In this document: positions 31,301 to 42,967 of the stretch, in pieces
Numbering within the stretch: position 1 is the stretch's first letter
Layout: every line of letters begins with the position of its first letter
DNA from: Effrenium voratum
Taxonomy: Eukaryota; Sar; Dinophyceae; Suessiales; Symbiodiniaceae
Direction: 5' to 3'
NCBI GenBank assembly: GCA_963377175.1
Contig: CAUJNA010003291.1
Location: 605,001 to 669,000, forward strand
DNA: 64,000 nt
The notes under the pieces: generated by a model
The model's input: the letters and a program-made list of their open reading frames with translations, nothing else
What the model was told of the DNA's origin: nothing
The model's database searches: none
Made by a program: the position numbers and the translations under genes

Positions 31301-33195
31301 TTTATCTCAAGGAGTGCTATGGAACCGGTGTAAAAGTAGGATAATGTTGGGAATGGAGCCCTTTGTTTAGATTCGCCCGCTGCCTCTCGCCTAGCCTGAC
31401 AGATCCAGGTGACACCATGTGCCTGTAGGGTTTGAACAGGGTCGTTTCCAGGTAAAACATGGCAGGTGGCAAAGACACTTTCTCAAAATTTCACGACAGT
31501 TGCAGGTTGCCAGCAGGTTGCCTGGCAAGAGTGTTCTAGGAACCAGCCCTTGCGCTGAAGCAAAACCTGTAGATGTTGCGGCTTCGTGGGGTTTGCAACC
31601 CCGCTGCGCCACTCGAGGTGCTGATAGGGGCTTTGATGCATACGTGTCCGTGGGTTTGTCTCTCTGGTGTCCTTGGAAGGCGTGTCGCTTGGCTAGGCGA
31701 GAAGGAGTATTTCTACCTGGTGGCTGAGAAGGCCATTAGCTGCTTGGCGAAACTGCCCCCCGTGGCCAAGGGCTGGGCTTGTCTGCAATTAAACCCCAAA
31801 CTAAGCGGTTTTCCGTAACCCACCTCCCGCGAAAAAAGACGCCCAATCCTGTCCAAGCGACAGCTTCCAGCAAGGGTTAGACGCAGTGGAGCTTTGAGAG
31901 TGCTTCAGAGGAAAGGGCCATGCCGACCGCCGGGCAAGCGCACGCAGCTTGTCACAAGGGCAGGGAAAGTGAAGCCACTCGAGCTGACGTGTGGTGAGCA
32001 TCATCCAGTGATTGTCTCTTGTTGTCCATCTCGGGCATGATGTATCAATGTCCATTGGTGTCCCTCACATGCGTGCGCGAGCCAGCGAGTGAGAGCGAGA
32101 GAGTGAGCGTGTGACTGTTAACGCGAGTGTTTGTCTTAGTCGTGAGCCTGCGTGGTTGCCTGTGTCACGAAACAATTCGTTGTTTGATCCAAAAGGGCTT
32201 AATGTCGAGCAATTATTCAGCATGCATCCACAGCAGTTGTGCACAGAAGGACAACAGCTGCCATAGCTTGCCCAATAGCACAGCATTTTGTTTCCAAGCA
32301 CTTGTTGAGGACGTTACTTCCGAAGAATTTGGCAGTGCTGTCAGTCTCACGTGTCGTAGGATTGTGTTGGGGAAATGGCATCGGCAGGCGCGGACGTGCA
32401 AGCTGACTTCTACTATGACAGCGTGTTGAAGCTGTCCACGAAGGTGGGGAGCCATGGGAATTGAGCAAAGCGTGTGGAAATCTGTCAAAGCGATTCGGGG
32501 CTCTTGGTGTGCAAAAATATGACGCCAGATTCAGTTTGACACGCAGACACCTGAGAAGCGCTAAACCAACAAACAATGGTTTCTCTTGGTTTCACACTTG
32601 CGCAGAATGTCCCAACCATCCACAGTAGTATCATTGCCTTGGCCTATCGGCCAAAGATGTCTTCGCCGCCAGGACTCGCACGACAAAGCTACGCTGGAAG
32701 AGACGGAGATGGAAGCTGACATGCGAGAGCAGATCGTCATGTGTTGCTGGGATCCACCTGGTTTCTAGCTTCAAACAACTCTTTCCAGGGATCCTTCTTT
32801 TCAGAATGCAATCAAAACGCAGGGAAAGCAGCGATCGTTTTTTGCAACGATCGACGGTTGAAAAGAGTGGGGAAGCAACCAAATGGAGCAGGCTCACTCG
32901 ACTTTTCTTTAGCATGGGCCTTTGCTCAGGCTCTATAGCGGAAGCCAACTGCCTCCATTGCAGCGAGGACATCGCTTCGAATCGACTTGCTTGCGCGCTT
33001 TTCAGTCCATCGAATCACACTGCCTGCCTGCCCAAATGTCTGAGGATCCTGGCTGGGTGGCGCTCTTTGTCAAGGGCTCGCGGTTCAACCACTCGTGCAG
33101 CCCCAATGCTGCGGTTGAAACTCGGCGAATGCCAATCTTTGGGCGGGAGAACCAATGGAAGGAGCAAGGCAGAATGCGAGCCAGGGTCAAAACAT
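27983..33195 (+). CDS. SET and MYND domain protein (SMYD-like lysine methyltransferase)
   Basis: Predicted protein-lysine methyltransferase or related SET protein. Exon 1 (about 27983-28070) reads RCSRCGKAAYCSAECQRKDW; it joins by a GC-AG intron in frame to 28649-28732 (AHKLLCQK), completing the MYND finger C-x2-C...YC-x3-C...H-x3-C; the first Cys pair must lie upstream. Exon 3 (28783-28842) reads GVREHLKEVEVLKRCPGNIQ. Further coding-like segments are about 29408-29512 (GIADLLAQGALFSARKLLEA), 29700-29812 (LAAELEEKLKLGV), 31057-31160 (SRGYQDISSNQPLFFETAFC, resembling a SET N-terminal strand) and 32673-32742. Exon 32964-~33195 holds GSRFNHSCSPNAAV, the SET catalytic NHSCxPN signature. The C-terminal GEE..ISY-type motif and post-SET cysteines were not found. 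Middle exons are inference. Confidence 0.78.
28140..28490. repeat. Tandem repeat of CTTCTTGTGATCGGTAAT-type unit in the MYND intron
   Basis: About nine copies of a 30-50 bp unit made of TTCGGGGG(G)CTTCTTGTGATCGGTAAT plus a variable poly-T or TG spacer. It fills much of the 578-bp intron that splits the MYND finger. Frames through it on either strand are artefacts. Confidence 0.85.
29307..29397 (+). mobile_element. Dispersed element, family M, copy in SET-MYND gene
   Basis: GTGGGTCAAAATTTCG...CATTTACCAGGGTTCCATTTTGGGG...TTTTTGACCCAT. It sits directly upstream of the GIADLLAQ exon. Confidence 0.75.
29588..29645. repeat. TA / GGAT / GATA microsatellites
   Basis: Adjacent short TA, GGAT and GATA arrays, intronic relative to the SET-MYND model. 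Confidence 0.85.
30767..31056 (-). mobile_element. Two family M elements around the 110-bp extension
   Basis: 30767-30858 and 30959-31056 are family M copies (ACCCCAAAATGG, CCTTAAATGGAAA, CCTGCGGTCCAATTCCTGG). Between them 30846-30946 is the reverse complement of the extension at 18795-18900. The second copy ends immediately before the SRGYQDIS exon, with TTTTGACCCACAGCC at the junction. Confidence 0.78.
31573..31818 (+). CDS. Open frame of 81 codons, unrecognised
   Basis: The frame includes GRRVAWLGEKEYFYLVAEKA and KLPPVAKGWACLQLN, which looks protein-like. It lies between SET-MYND candidate exons. It may be an exon of that gene, an inserted fragment, or chance; no family is recognised. Confidence 0.3.
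   Translation: MLRLRGVCNPAAPLEVLIGALMHTCPWVCLSGVLGRRVAWLGEKEYFYLVAEKAISCLAKLPPVAKGWACLQLNPKLSGFP
32766..32882 (-). repeat. Dispersed element, family J, reversed copy
   Basis: CTTTCCAGGGATCCTTCTTTTC near the left and GGTTGAAAAGAG at the right mirror 985-1095. It occupies most of the intron before the NHSC exon. Confidence 0.7.
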
Positions 33196-33599
33196 GCAGT
33201 CTTAGATTGACCAGCTACCGGATAGTTGGACCAGAACCTAATGTGTCACTGTGTAAGCAATGTGCCAGCTCGGCGGACTCCCTGAGTCCGCCTTGAGCCT
33301 AGGAAAGCTCAAGGTCGCAGCTGCTGATTCGAGCTGCTGCTGATATTCCAGCTGGCACTGAGGCAGAGACTATCTTCCAATCTGAAAGATGCGCCACCGA
33401 TTTGAGAGACGTGCCACTGTCAGCACGTGTGAACTCTCGATTGAACAGGTATCGGTGGTATTAGATCCCGAGTCACGGGCACATGGGACCTGAAGCATGT
33501 TGACTTACCCGCTCAAGGAACTCATAAGACGGTGTTGACGATCTACTGGTTGGTAGGCAACAAACAATCCATGCCTGTAAGTTAATGGACAAAGAAAAG

Positions 33600-35400
33600 A
33601 ATATTCATGGCTTTCTCATTTTCCAGAGGAGGGCCATTTTTTTTAGGATTTTTTTCGTTTTTTTTTTGGAATTATTTTTGTTTTTCAGGGTCGGTGGCTT
33701 TTCGGCTTTTTGGCTTTTGTGGCTTTTCATTTCGCATCATCTGCATTCACAGTTCCTCTCTTTTCGCATCCTCTGCATTGCCAGTTCCGCTGCGGCAGGT
33801 GGCTTTTTGGCTTTTTGGCTTTTGGCGGCTTTCTGGCTTTGGCTTTTCGCATCCTGATGCTTTCCCAGTTGGTTTTTGGCCTTGGCTTCCTGCATCATCG
33901 GCATCGCAAGTTCCTCTCTGGGCCCCCCGCCACCCCCCTTTCGATTAAAATGCACGCCTAATTGAATCATCACTTTTTCGATCATCATGCGACAGCTACT
34001 TTTTAGATTCTTTGCCCCTATTTTTTCGATCATCATGGGGGGGGGTGGCTGAGGTTTTACAGGGATTAGTTTGCCCGCATTTGAATCCTCACTTGTACCA
34101 TGAGGCCTTACCGCAGAGGAACTGATGACCCCCATTTTTTGGACTTTTTGCCCCTAATTGAATCATCACTTTTTCGATATTTTTCGATCATCACGGGGGG
34201 GGCTGCCGCCCCCGCCAACCCCCCCCCGCGCCTTTAATTGAATCATCACTTGTTCAATCATCATGGAGGGAATTGCCGGCCCCCCCCCCCCCCCCGCTAC
34301 GTTTTAAGTGTTTTACAGGGATTAGTTTGCCCGTGTTTGAATCCTCACTTGTACCATGAGGCCTTACCGCAGAGGAACTGATGACCCCCCTGCTGCTTTT
34401 TTTTATAAATATTGTCTTGGCCCTAATTGAATCATCACTTTTTCAATCATCATGGGGGGGGCTGCCGCCCCCCCCAACCCCCCGCGATTTTTTGGACTTT
34501 TTGCCCCTAATTGAATCATCACTTTTTTCGATCATCATGCGACCGCTACTTTTTAGATTCTTTGCCCCTAAATTTTTCGATCATCATGGGGGGGGCTGCC
34601 GCCCCCCCAAACCCCCCCGCATTTTTTTATGACTTTTTGCCCCTGATTGAATCATCACTTTTTCGATCATCATGGGGGGGGCTGCCGCCCCCCCCAACCC
34701 CCCCGCTATTTGTTGGACTTTTTGCCCCTAATTGAATCATCACTTTTTTCGATCATCATGCGACCGCTACTTTTTAGATTCTTTGCCCTTAATTTTCGAT
34801 CCCCGCAATTTTTTAGACTTTTTGCCCTGATTGAATCATCACTTTTTCGATCATCATGGGGGGGGCTGCCGCCCCCCCCCCAACCCCCCCCCGCGCCTTT
34901 AATTGAATCATCACTTTTTCAATCATCATGGAGGGAATTGCCGCCCCCCCCCCCCCCGCTACGTTTTAGGTGTTTTACAGGGATTAGTTTGCCCGTGTTT
35001 GAATCCTCACTTGTACCATGAGGCCTTGCCGCAGAGGAACTGATGACCCCCGGCTGCTTTTTTTTAATATTTGTTGGCCCTTTTTGAATCATCACTTCTT
35101 CAATCATCATGGGGGGGGCTGCCGCCCCCCCCAACCCCCCCGCTATTTGTTGGACTTTTTGCCCCTAATTGAATCATCACTTTTTCGATCATCATGCGAC
35201 CGATCCTTTTTAGATTCTTTGCCCTTAATTTTTCGATCATCATGGGGGGGGCTGCCGCCGCCCCCAACCCCCCCGCAATTTTTTAGACTTTTTCAATCAT
35301 CATGGGGGGGGCTGCCGTCGTAACTTTTTCAATCATCATGGGGGGGGCTGCCGCCACGTTTTAGGTGTTTTACAGGGATTAGTTTGCCCGTATTTGAATC
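33600..35400. repeat. Minisatellite with G/C homopolymer runs, higher-order structure
   Basis: Basic unit about 60-110 bp: TTGAATCATCACTTTTTCGATCATCATGG followed by G(7-8)CTGCCGCC and C runs. A second longer motif (TTTTACAGGGATTAGTTTGCCCG...GAGGAACTGATGACCCC) recurs about four times (near 34055, 34310, 34972 and 35364) giving higher-order periodicity. 33600-33930 is a T-rich lead-in with GGCTTTTTGGCTTTT repeats. All frames through it are artefacts. Confidence 0.9.
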
Positions 35401-35726
35401 CTCACTTTTACCATGAGATGCGGGAAGCCAATTTGCTGGTGATGCTGGGGATGTTGGCTGGACATGCGGGGGATGTTGAAAACGATGCTGATGATGTTGA
35501 CGGACTAGCGTAAAATACGTACATTTCGCGAGAAAATGCTGTAAATTACAGCATTTTAGTAGCCAGGACGGAACACAAAAAAAAATCCCAAAATAAAACA
35601 AAAAAAAAAACCAAATTAAATCTCGACCCTTTTCCAGATCCACTAGTTGTCCAACCCCAGCAAGTAACCATGGTTGTAACGGTGGCTAAGGTGACCAGGA
35701 CTCGATTTCAAGAAGCTCCGTATATT

Positions 35727-35836
35727 ACCCTTCCACCAGCTAACATGGAAGTGCACCGACCCCTCTAAAAAAAAACTACGTTCCTCTTGGAAAGGGCCTT
35801 TTTGCACAAACCCATGTTAGTTGGTGGGAGGGTAGC
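35727..35836. mobile_element. Inverted-repeat element, family E, copy
   Basis: ACCCTTCCACCAGCTAACATGG at the left, CCATGTTAGTTGGTGGGAGGGT at the right: an imperfect TIR of about 22 bp. Confidence 0.85.
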
Positions 35837-36075
35837 TGGCTTCCAGAATTACGTCCCCTTCTTTTATGGTTTTTGCTTTTTTGGGTTCTTTTTGTTTTCC
35901 ACTAACCAGGCAAAAACATATTTGTTGCTGGGGTCACAATTCCAGCCAAGGTTTCTTAGAAGAAAAAGTGTCCACCACGTAGGCGACCATCAGCTACCTT
36001 CCACCACAGCTGCTCGCGGAGGCCATGTGACTTGCAGCGACGTATGCTGGTTGACTGGGGACTGGTGTGCATGTC

Positions 36076-36195
36076 TTCATGTGTGTGTGTGTGTGCACTG
36101 ATGTGTGCCTATGTTATATATATATATATATATGTGTGTGTGTATGTATGTGTATACACTTATATATGTGTGTGGTGCATCTATATCTATATAGG
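36076..36195. repeat. TG and TA microsatellites
   Basis: Interleaved TG, TA and TATG arrays. Confidence 0.9.
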
Positions 36196-38649
36196 ACTAA
36201 ATTACGTAGATATCAGAAAGCATACGTACCCCCACCAGACCGATTGTAGTGTTGCCCTTGGCTCATGCCTTGCTAGACTCTTTGCCCTTTGTGTGACCGC
36301 TTTGGGTTTGCATGAGCTTCCAAGTTGGGGCTAAATACATGGTTGTATCTTTCACGCTCAGACCCCCTGGCATGTGGAATTCTCAGCGACAAGATCGAAG
36401 TAGAGGAATCCGAACAAATCGACGGCAACTGGGGGTTCAGACAGCTACCGGAGAAGAGATACGGGTGCCAGCCCAGCCGAAGGGAAGGCCCTGAAAACCC
36501 AGTGTGACTCATCGGTCGCTGTCTGTTGCCACCTATCTGACATCTATGCCGAATGTGTCTTTGCTTACGTGCATTGGTACATATGATTTTGAGATGGATC
36601 TGAACACATGAGAGCTTGTACATGTGTGTGGTTACCGATTGAGAGAACGAGTATGGGCGCAGGGCACTTTGAAGGACCAAGGATGCTAAATGTTTAAAGC
36701 TGAAGGTAGGAGCATGTAGGAGCTTTAACGCCCTGTTGGATTGAGGATTGGACATTCCCAGAACGCTGTGTGAATTTTCCGGGCGCCCCTTTGTGCGAGC
36801 TGAAGGAGGGCTTTCATGCATCGGGTTTTCCGTGGTAACGGTGTGACAGGAGCCATGAGGACCTTGAGTCCCTCCAATCCAATGATCCAAGCCCCCCCTC
36901 TAGATACCAAGCCCGGCACATGATCTGCATGCTTTCAGAAGCTGGCCTGCCTCTCTGTGCGGCTTCGCTTGCGGCCATTGATCCCCTCGCCCCCTGAATT
37001 ATCCCTCCGGACCTGTCACACCGGAGACATGTGTCCGGAGGGCAATTTCGTCTTGACAACAAGCGGACACCGCCGGAAACGAGCGGAAAATGGCCGCAAC
37101 TTTCACTAGCCTAAAGTTTGGTTCTGCCTCGATCCAAAGCAAACACACGCGCCAAGGAGGCTCTACACGGTGCATCCCAAACCCAAAAGCACAACCCCCC
37201 ACCCCACCCCCAAAACAACAACAAACAAAACATGCGCGGTATGTTGGGGGAGGTTTGCCCCCTTTTGTTTCACTTCTTTTTAAGTATTTTGCTACCACCT
37301 GCACCAAATGGGCGTAGCACAGCTTTATCGAACGTCAGTCTCTCAGAGACGTCTTCTCCTTTCGGGGGGATGCTTTGCGAATGGCAGGAGAATACCTGAG
37401 AGAAGTTGCGTGCGGTTGGGCGTGGCCCTGTTGGGTTGTTAGAAAGGGAAATTGAAGGGAAACCAACCAATTGTACGTTTACATGCCTCTCTCTCTCTCT
37501 CTCTCTCTATGTGACTGTATACGCACATGTGTATGCATGTTCCACCATATTGTTACGAACTTGTCAACAAGCAATGTGTGTTCAATGGTGAATGTATATC
37601 TTGAATTGTTCCTTTCCGAAACTGCCAACGGGTGTGTTTGCTGTTGGCAGCCACATTGGCAATTCGCGCGCGCAGGCTGGGTCCAAAAGACGAGAACGCC
37701 TGGAAGTTGGTCGCGGCTTTGAGTGCAGGTGCCTCTTAGACTCTTTGTTTCATGTCTAACCAGCCACTGGAAAATCTACGCCTCGAAGCCTCTTGTTTGC
37801 AGTGGTTGTCTAGTTTCCTGTAGAATGTCCTGGCTTCTTTGGCACGTGAATGGAGGGACGTTCTCCCTGCCTCATTCAGAGAATCAGCCAGCATTTTGCC
37901 AGCCTGAACTTGCGTGGTGCTCGTGTTTTGTACAGCCCTTTTTGTTGTATCACAGATTCGTGGATTCCACGTCAACAACTCAACCACAGCTGATGTAGAT
38001 TGACCATCTGAGGTAACCGATGTTGGATACTGGGTCCTTTGCGTTTTCAGGGGATCCCTGGGTTCATTCCCTGCTCTTCCTTTGGCAACCCAAAAGCGAG
38101 TGCCAAACGCCAGGTGCTCGAAGTGCCTGGCAGAAGTTGCTGAGTGAATGGCCGCGTTCGCGACTCACCGGTTTGGGAATAGCAATTGTTTTCCTGAGGT
38201 AACCTTAATTCGTTTGGCTTGGTGATTTGGGAATTTGGATTTGATGCTTCTTGTAGAGTAAAGGGAAAACCACCAATCCAAACCACCAAAAAAATGGACA
38301 CCTTTATCATCTTTTGCTAATAGTTGGGGGACCTATTCATAGCAAGCCTCCGACTTGCCAAAGCAACACGCTCGTCGGGCAAAAGAGATGACGCTTGCAG
38401 CTACACGGCGTGCTTGCCAATCTAAGAGCCCCTGCGATCAAGCGTGGCTCAGGACAGAGAATGCCTTAGTGGAAATGGCTGCTTGGCAGCTCCTGGCAGT
38501 CAGGGCGAACAGATTTCTGGGATAGCAGCTGTTAGCCGGAATTTCACGGGGTTCAATATGTTGATTTGACTCAGGTGTTTTGCGGACTTAGATGAAGGGG
38601 GTGATTGAAAATAGGGATCCACACCCTCTCTGACAGGCGCGGCTTGGCG

Positions 38650-39850
38650 TAGGTGCCAAGCGACTGGCATCTCAGGCGGAGCAGTTTGTGGCCGGCGCGG
38701 CTCAGACGCCGCCAGGCCGCGAGACTCAGTGGCGCCGACTCATGCAGTGACTGACGGGCCGGACAAGCCGTCCGATTTTTGGGGAGTGTTTCCCGAAACG
38801 CTGGGCCCGGGTTCTGAATTTGTGAGAAGGTAGCGACAAATCCACCGTTGAAGCCCTTACTTGCATTCCAACTACTTCAAGAGGACAGATCAACCCTTCA
38901 AGCGATTCCTTGCATTCAGCAGGCAGGCCCACGACACCCCAAACTTCCGCCCATTTTTGGTTCGACCTGGGCAGGTCGGCCAGCCGCCAAGGAGCAGGCC
39001 ACCTTCGGTGCGCCGAAGGCCCAGGCCCAGGCCGCCCAGGCCGACGTCAAGGCCAGCGCTTCCTCTGCGGCCAAGGGCCAGGCCAAGGCCAAGGGACTGG
39101 CGAAGGCCAAGGGCGTGCGCCCAGAGGAGCTGCTCTGCAAGAATGGGCGCCCGAATTTTTTTCTGCCTGGAGGAGTTGGACTGCAAGAGCTAAGAACCAG
39201 ATATTACCTTTTGGATGCAACGGCAGAGAGAGAGAGAGAGAACAACAAGTATTCAGTCTGTTTCAAGAGGTCTGGGGGGGCCCTGTCGAGCTTTGGAAAT
39301 CTGATGGAGCTTTCCTGGCACTCAGGTTTCTGCACTCCAAAGGCCCTCCACCCAGACGGCCCAAAGCTGCGCCAGAGTCGAGACAGAGCGAAGTGGAGAA
39401 GCGGCCTGCCCGGCCTGTTTGATTCTCCACTTGTAAGATAGGTACTGGCAGCAACTTGCCCCCAGCACCCATGTAATACAGCCCTCTATTCTGATATGGC
39501 TGTGGCTTAAAATTCAAGAGCTAGGGTTACGCGGCTTTTGTCTTTGGTGCCATTTACCAAGGTGTCTCTTTGGGAATTGCATTTATTTGAGCCACAGCCA
39601 TATCTACATGTTTTTGAAGTGTGCAGTTTCTCCAAAGCCCCGGCAGTCGTTTGTCGTCTCTCTGGTTGCCTGCAGGAAACGTCCGTCAACGCCCAGCGGA
39701 AGCAAAGGACCCAGCTGCGTTCCCTGCCTGTTTCAGCAGGCCACCGCTTCACTTCTGCCAAAAGCTGCAGCACGTCCAAATTGTAGGTGTGTTATGATAT
39801 GCACCTGTATGTATGTATAGGAAGGATAAGAAAGCAAACTATGATGATAA

Positions 39851-39881
<31 letters not shown>

Positions 39882-41712
39882 AATGCCGATGATGACAACT
39901 ATGGTGATAACTATATTGTGGCATCCTCTGCATTGCAAGTCGGGTCTAACGTCATACTGGAAATGTGTATACCAGATAGATTGGAAAGATAAGAAAGATA
40001 AGAAAGAGACGCTGATGACTAGAATGATGTCATAGCTTCTCTGGCATTGCAAGTGGCGCAGGCAGATGATGAAGATAAGAAAGATAAGAAAGAGACAATG
40101 ATAACTGACTAGGACGATGATGATGAAGATCACTATGATCATAGCATCCAAGTGGCGCGAGCAGATGATGATGAAAACCACAGTGGTGATGATGATGATG
40201 ATGATGATGATGACGATGAATGACCATGTTGCGTTGCAAGCCGCGCCGGATATAGATTTCTTACACATCTTGTGGAAATTGAAAGCCTACAACTGCACTG
40301 ATGATAATAGTGACGGTGATGAGGACCCCAGCAGGAACTAGGATGATGATGATGATGATGTTGATGATGCTGATGATGCTGATGATACTGGTAACGATGA
40401 TGAGGACCCCTGCAGGAGTTGCTATAATTATGACCAACACCCTTCCCGTGTGCCTTGCCCTTGTAGACAAGGTGTCGGTGGATATATTATGTCGCTGGGG
40501 TGGGTGATCCTCTCACTGCCTGTTGAGAACTGCACGTGGACACGCCCACGTATACATATATATGTATATATCACTTCTATATATTATATACATATATACA
40601 CGTATTTCAACTTTTTTTTGTATAAATCAAATAGTTATATATATATATATTTACACTCGCATGCGTGCGCACCCACACATGCATACACAATCCTCCCTGT
40701 TTATTTGACACACAAACACAGCGCCATTCCGCAGGACCTCCGCCAACCTTCAGTGTCGGTGACCTTGTGCCCCTTCCTTAGCTGGGAGGTGCATGGCCGT
40801 GACATCGGACCTAGGATCATACGCCTCGGTCCTTCCCCGCGTCCCCATGTCAATGTGGCAGAGCGAAGTTCTCACTCCAGTTGCGTGACTCTCACATGGT
40901 TTTGGGGAACAAGATGATCCCATACATTTGGGAGGGGGGGTTGTCTCTCACATGGACTTGAAAAAAGGGGGGTTTGAGAAAAAAACATGTGCGTTTCGAG
41001 GGAAAAATGTATGGGTGCTCCCTCGAGGCGCTATTGGAGCGGCTCCAAAGGCTGGACGCTTTGTCCGGAGTGTCCCCAGTTCAGCAGTCGAAATCAGGCC
41101 GGTAAATGGCCTCCCCTTAGGATTCCTAGACCCTTGCTCCATGAAGCTAAGCCAAAAGCTGGGGTGAGCTACGGATACTATGGAGCACTTGGCAATCGGA
41201 ATGGGACAAATGAGCTCGATTCGAAGGCTGTGTGTGTGACACCCTTTGAATGGCTAAACTTGGTTGTGGTCTTTGACCGACTGCCTGACTAGCAAGACAA
41301 AGTGAAGATAAACTACTGTGCAGTGTTTTCCTGGAGTGTTTTCCTGTGGCATGCGCTGCGCGACGAAAGCTGTGGAGCGAGGCAAATGGATCAACACTTC
41401 CATCAAGGCAGTGCACAAAGATAGCTCCGGGCAAGTTCGTGCCTATGCTGCTTGTTCGCATGGGAGTGAGGAGTGAGGAGTGACCATTGTTCGCAATCAC
41501 GTGCCCAGGATTGCTCAGGCAAGCTGGGGGCCGCTGTGAACAAGGCCAGTTCTTGGCTTGGAGTCTCCGTGGGTTGGGTGCCTTGTCTCCGCTTAGGTGC
41601 GGGCGCGGAAGAGCGCACCAGCGGCCGCGCCCGCGGCCCCCGACGCGAATGACGCGAATGACGCGAATGGGTCGGGATCAAAGAAGCTCCAGGCCGAAGC
41701 CACGAGCCGGCG
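38650..41712 (+). CDS. Ala/Lys/Gln-rich protein, candidate exons
   Basis: Three GC-rich segments. About 38650-38756: AKRLASQAEQFVAGAAQTPP, with an overlapping second frame reading KPSDFWGVFPETLGPGSEFV to 38833, so a splice or frameshift lies here. 38974-~39143: AAKEQATFGAPKAQAQAAQA followed by repeated KGQAKAKG/LAKAKG and EELLCKNGR. 41599-~41712: VRARKSAPAAAPAAPDANDA with three exact 9-bp DAN units. The lysine/alanine bias resembles histone-H1-like or linker tails, but no globular domain is seen, so no function is assigned. Grouping them is inference from composition, strand and spacing; they could be 5' exons of the ankyrin gene downstream. Confidence 0.45.
39494..39604 (+). mobile_element. 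Dispersed element, family M, copy
   Basis: ATATGGCTGTGGCTTAAAATT to TTTGAGCCACAGCCATAT: ATATGGCTGTGGCT/AGCCACAGCCATAT is an almost perfect TIR in this copy. Confidence 0.82.
39838..40420. repeat. GAT/ATG trinucleotide-rich tract with AAGATAAGAAAG repeats
   Basis: Multiple GATGAT runs (39856-39900, 40186-40222, 40342-40395) with two to three copies of a GATAAGAAAGATAAGAAAGAGAC block. Methionine- or isoleucine-rich frames are artefacts. Confidence 0.88.
40546..40660. repeat. TA-rich microsatellites
   Basis: TATA and ATATAC arrays flanking a poly-T run. Confidence 0.85.
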
Positions 41713-41744
41713 GAAACTAGGACTGTGTGCAGTCCTTGCTCACT

Positions 41745-42006
41745 GTTTCACTATCAAACCACTGGGCTCCAAAATACTGTCCAAGGGGATAAACCTCCCT
41801 AACCACCAAACCACCAAGAGGGGGGTCTTGTGGAGGGCAAATGGGTGAGCAGGGAATGAGAAATGCAATGACCCCTATGAACCATCCAACTGGTGGTCCA
41901 CTAGGGAATAAGGGAATGACCCCTATGAACCGTCCAACTGGTGGTTTCCTTTGAGGGCACCCCCAGGTTCATTCCCTGTTTTTCTCCTGCCGAGCACCAA
42001 CAAGAG
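41745..42006 (+). mobile_element. Family O fragment plus duplicated family D element
   Basis: 41745-41840 shares CACTATCAAACCACTGGGCTCCAAAAT and GGGGATAAACCTCCC with 30590-30700 (family O, also near 19417 and 43868). 41849-42006 is a family D element whose ACCCCTATGAACC(A/G)TCCAACTGGTGG block is present twice. Confidence 0.7.
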
Positions 42007-42148
42007 TCGCAAAGTCTCGGTGGCCAGCCTCACTCTGTGACCAGTCCCGCGAAGGATTGAAGCAAAGCAAGAAGATGCAGCCAAAGGCGCAGCACTGTGA
42101 CGGTCAAGCGGAGGCACTTTGCATACTACTCGCGGCTCAGGCCTTTTG

Positions 42149-42250
42149 CTTACCTCTTAAAAACACAACTTTTCAACTTTTTGGGTAACATGGCCTATAT
42201 GTCTTTAAAAGATTAACTTCCCCAGGGCGCAGGGAGTTTTCAGGGGTAAG
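42149..42250 (+). mobile_element. Inverted-repeat element, family H, copy 2
   Basis: CTTACCTCTTAAAAAC to GAGTTTTCAGGGGTAAG, 102 bp, with AACTTTTCAACTTTTTGGGTAACATGG inside as in copy 1. Confidence 0.87.
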
Positions 42251-42967
42251 TTTGATGAGACTGCAGAACCACTGGTGGAGTTCTTGCACCCTTCAACTAG
42301 AAGTGAGAACTCTCCAGCATAAACACGTGCGAAACTTGCAATATATGAAGCGTGCTGATTGTAAATTGTCCAGGCATGCTGAACTCGACCACGTCCCGCC
42401 AACTTCCCGCTGCTTACAACGGCCGTTTCCCGGCACTATTGTTGGCACGGGCCTTCGTCAAACACCAGCTGTTGCACACCAGAAGCTGCCTAGCTGCCCC
42501 AGCTACAGCTTGTAACTTAGCTTCAATCCGACGATGTCGTTGAAATCTAGATGAAGGCTTGTCAGGGTGGTTCAATCGAAATCGGGTCGCACATGTTGCT
42601 GTGCGCCTCGAGCCAAGCTCATTGGCTCCTCTCTGTTTCAAGCAGGGCTTGATGGCACCCCAAAGCGCAGTGCCAGAAATCGATTCGCACTTCCACAGGC
42701 CATATGGCCTATGGCGTGGTTCCGTTGAACATGTTGCGGACCTTTGGATGCAAATCAGCGAGGCCGATTTGAGTGATCCAACGTACCGGTTGGTTTTGTA
42801 AGTCCCCTTAGGGAGCGGCGTTTTGCAAGTGGCTCCATGACATGCAGCCATAAAGCTTCACCAGCTTACCCACAGCGGGTTGGGCTCTTCTGCAAAAAGG
42901 GAGCGGGGCTCAACCAACTAATCAAAGGGCACATCTCCTCTTTCGGCCCCGTTTAAAAGGCCGTGTG

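Larger units (their letters stand above)
35401..38600. other. Mostly non-coding; one weak exon
   Basis: Contains an E-family element (35727-35836), microsatellites and a possible + exon at about 36360-36507 (SDKIEVEESEQIDGNWGFRQ, frame stopping at TGA). No family is recognised for that exon. The remainder shows no coding-like composition. Confidence 0.4.

Noticed and set aside
33585..33961. Phe/Ser-rich frames near 33.6-33.9 kb
   Set aside because: Generated by GGCTTTTTGGCTTTT repeats leading into the minisatellite.
33930..35400. Regularly spaced repeats resembling a CRISPR array
   Set aside because: Unit spacing is irregular, the units are G/C homopolymers and the genome is eukaryotic with spliced genes. 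It is a minisatellite.
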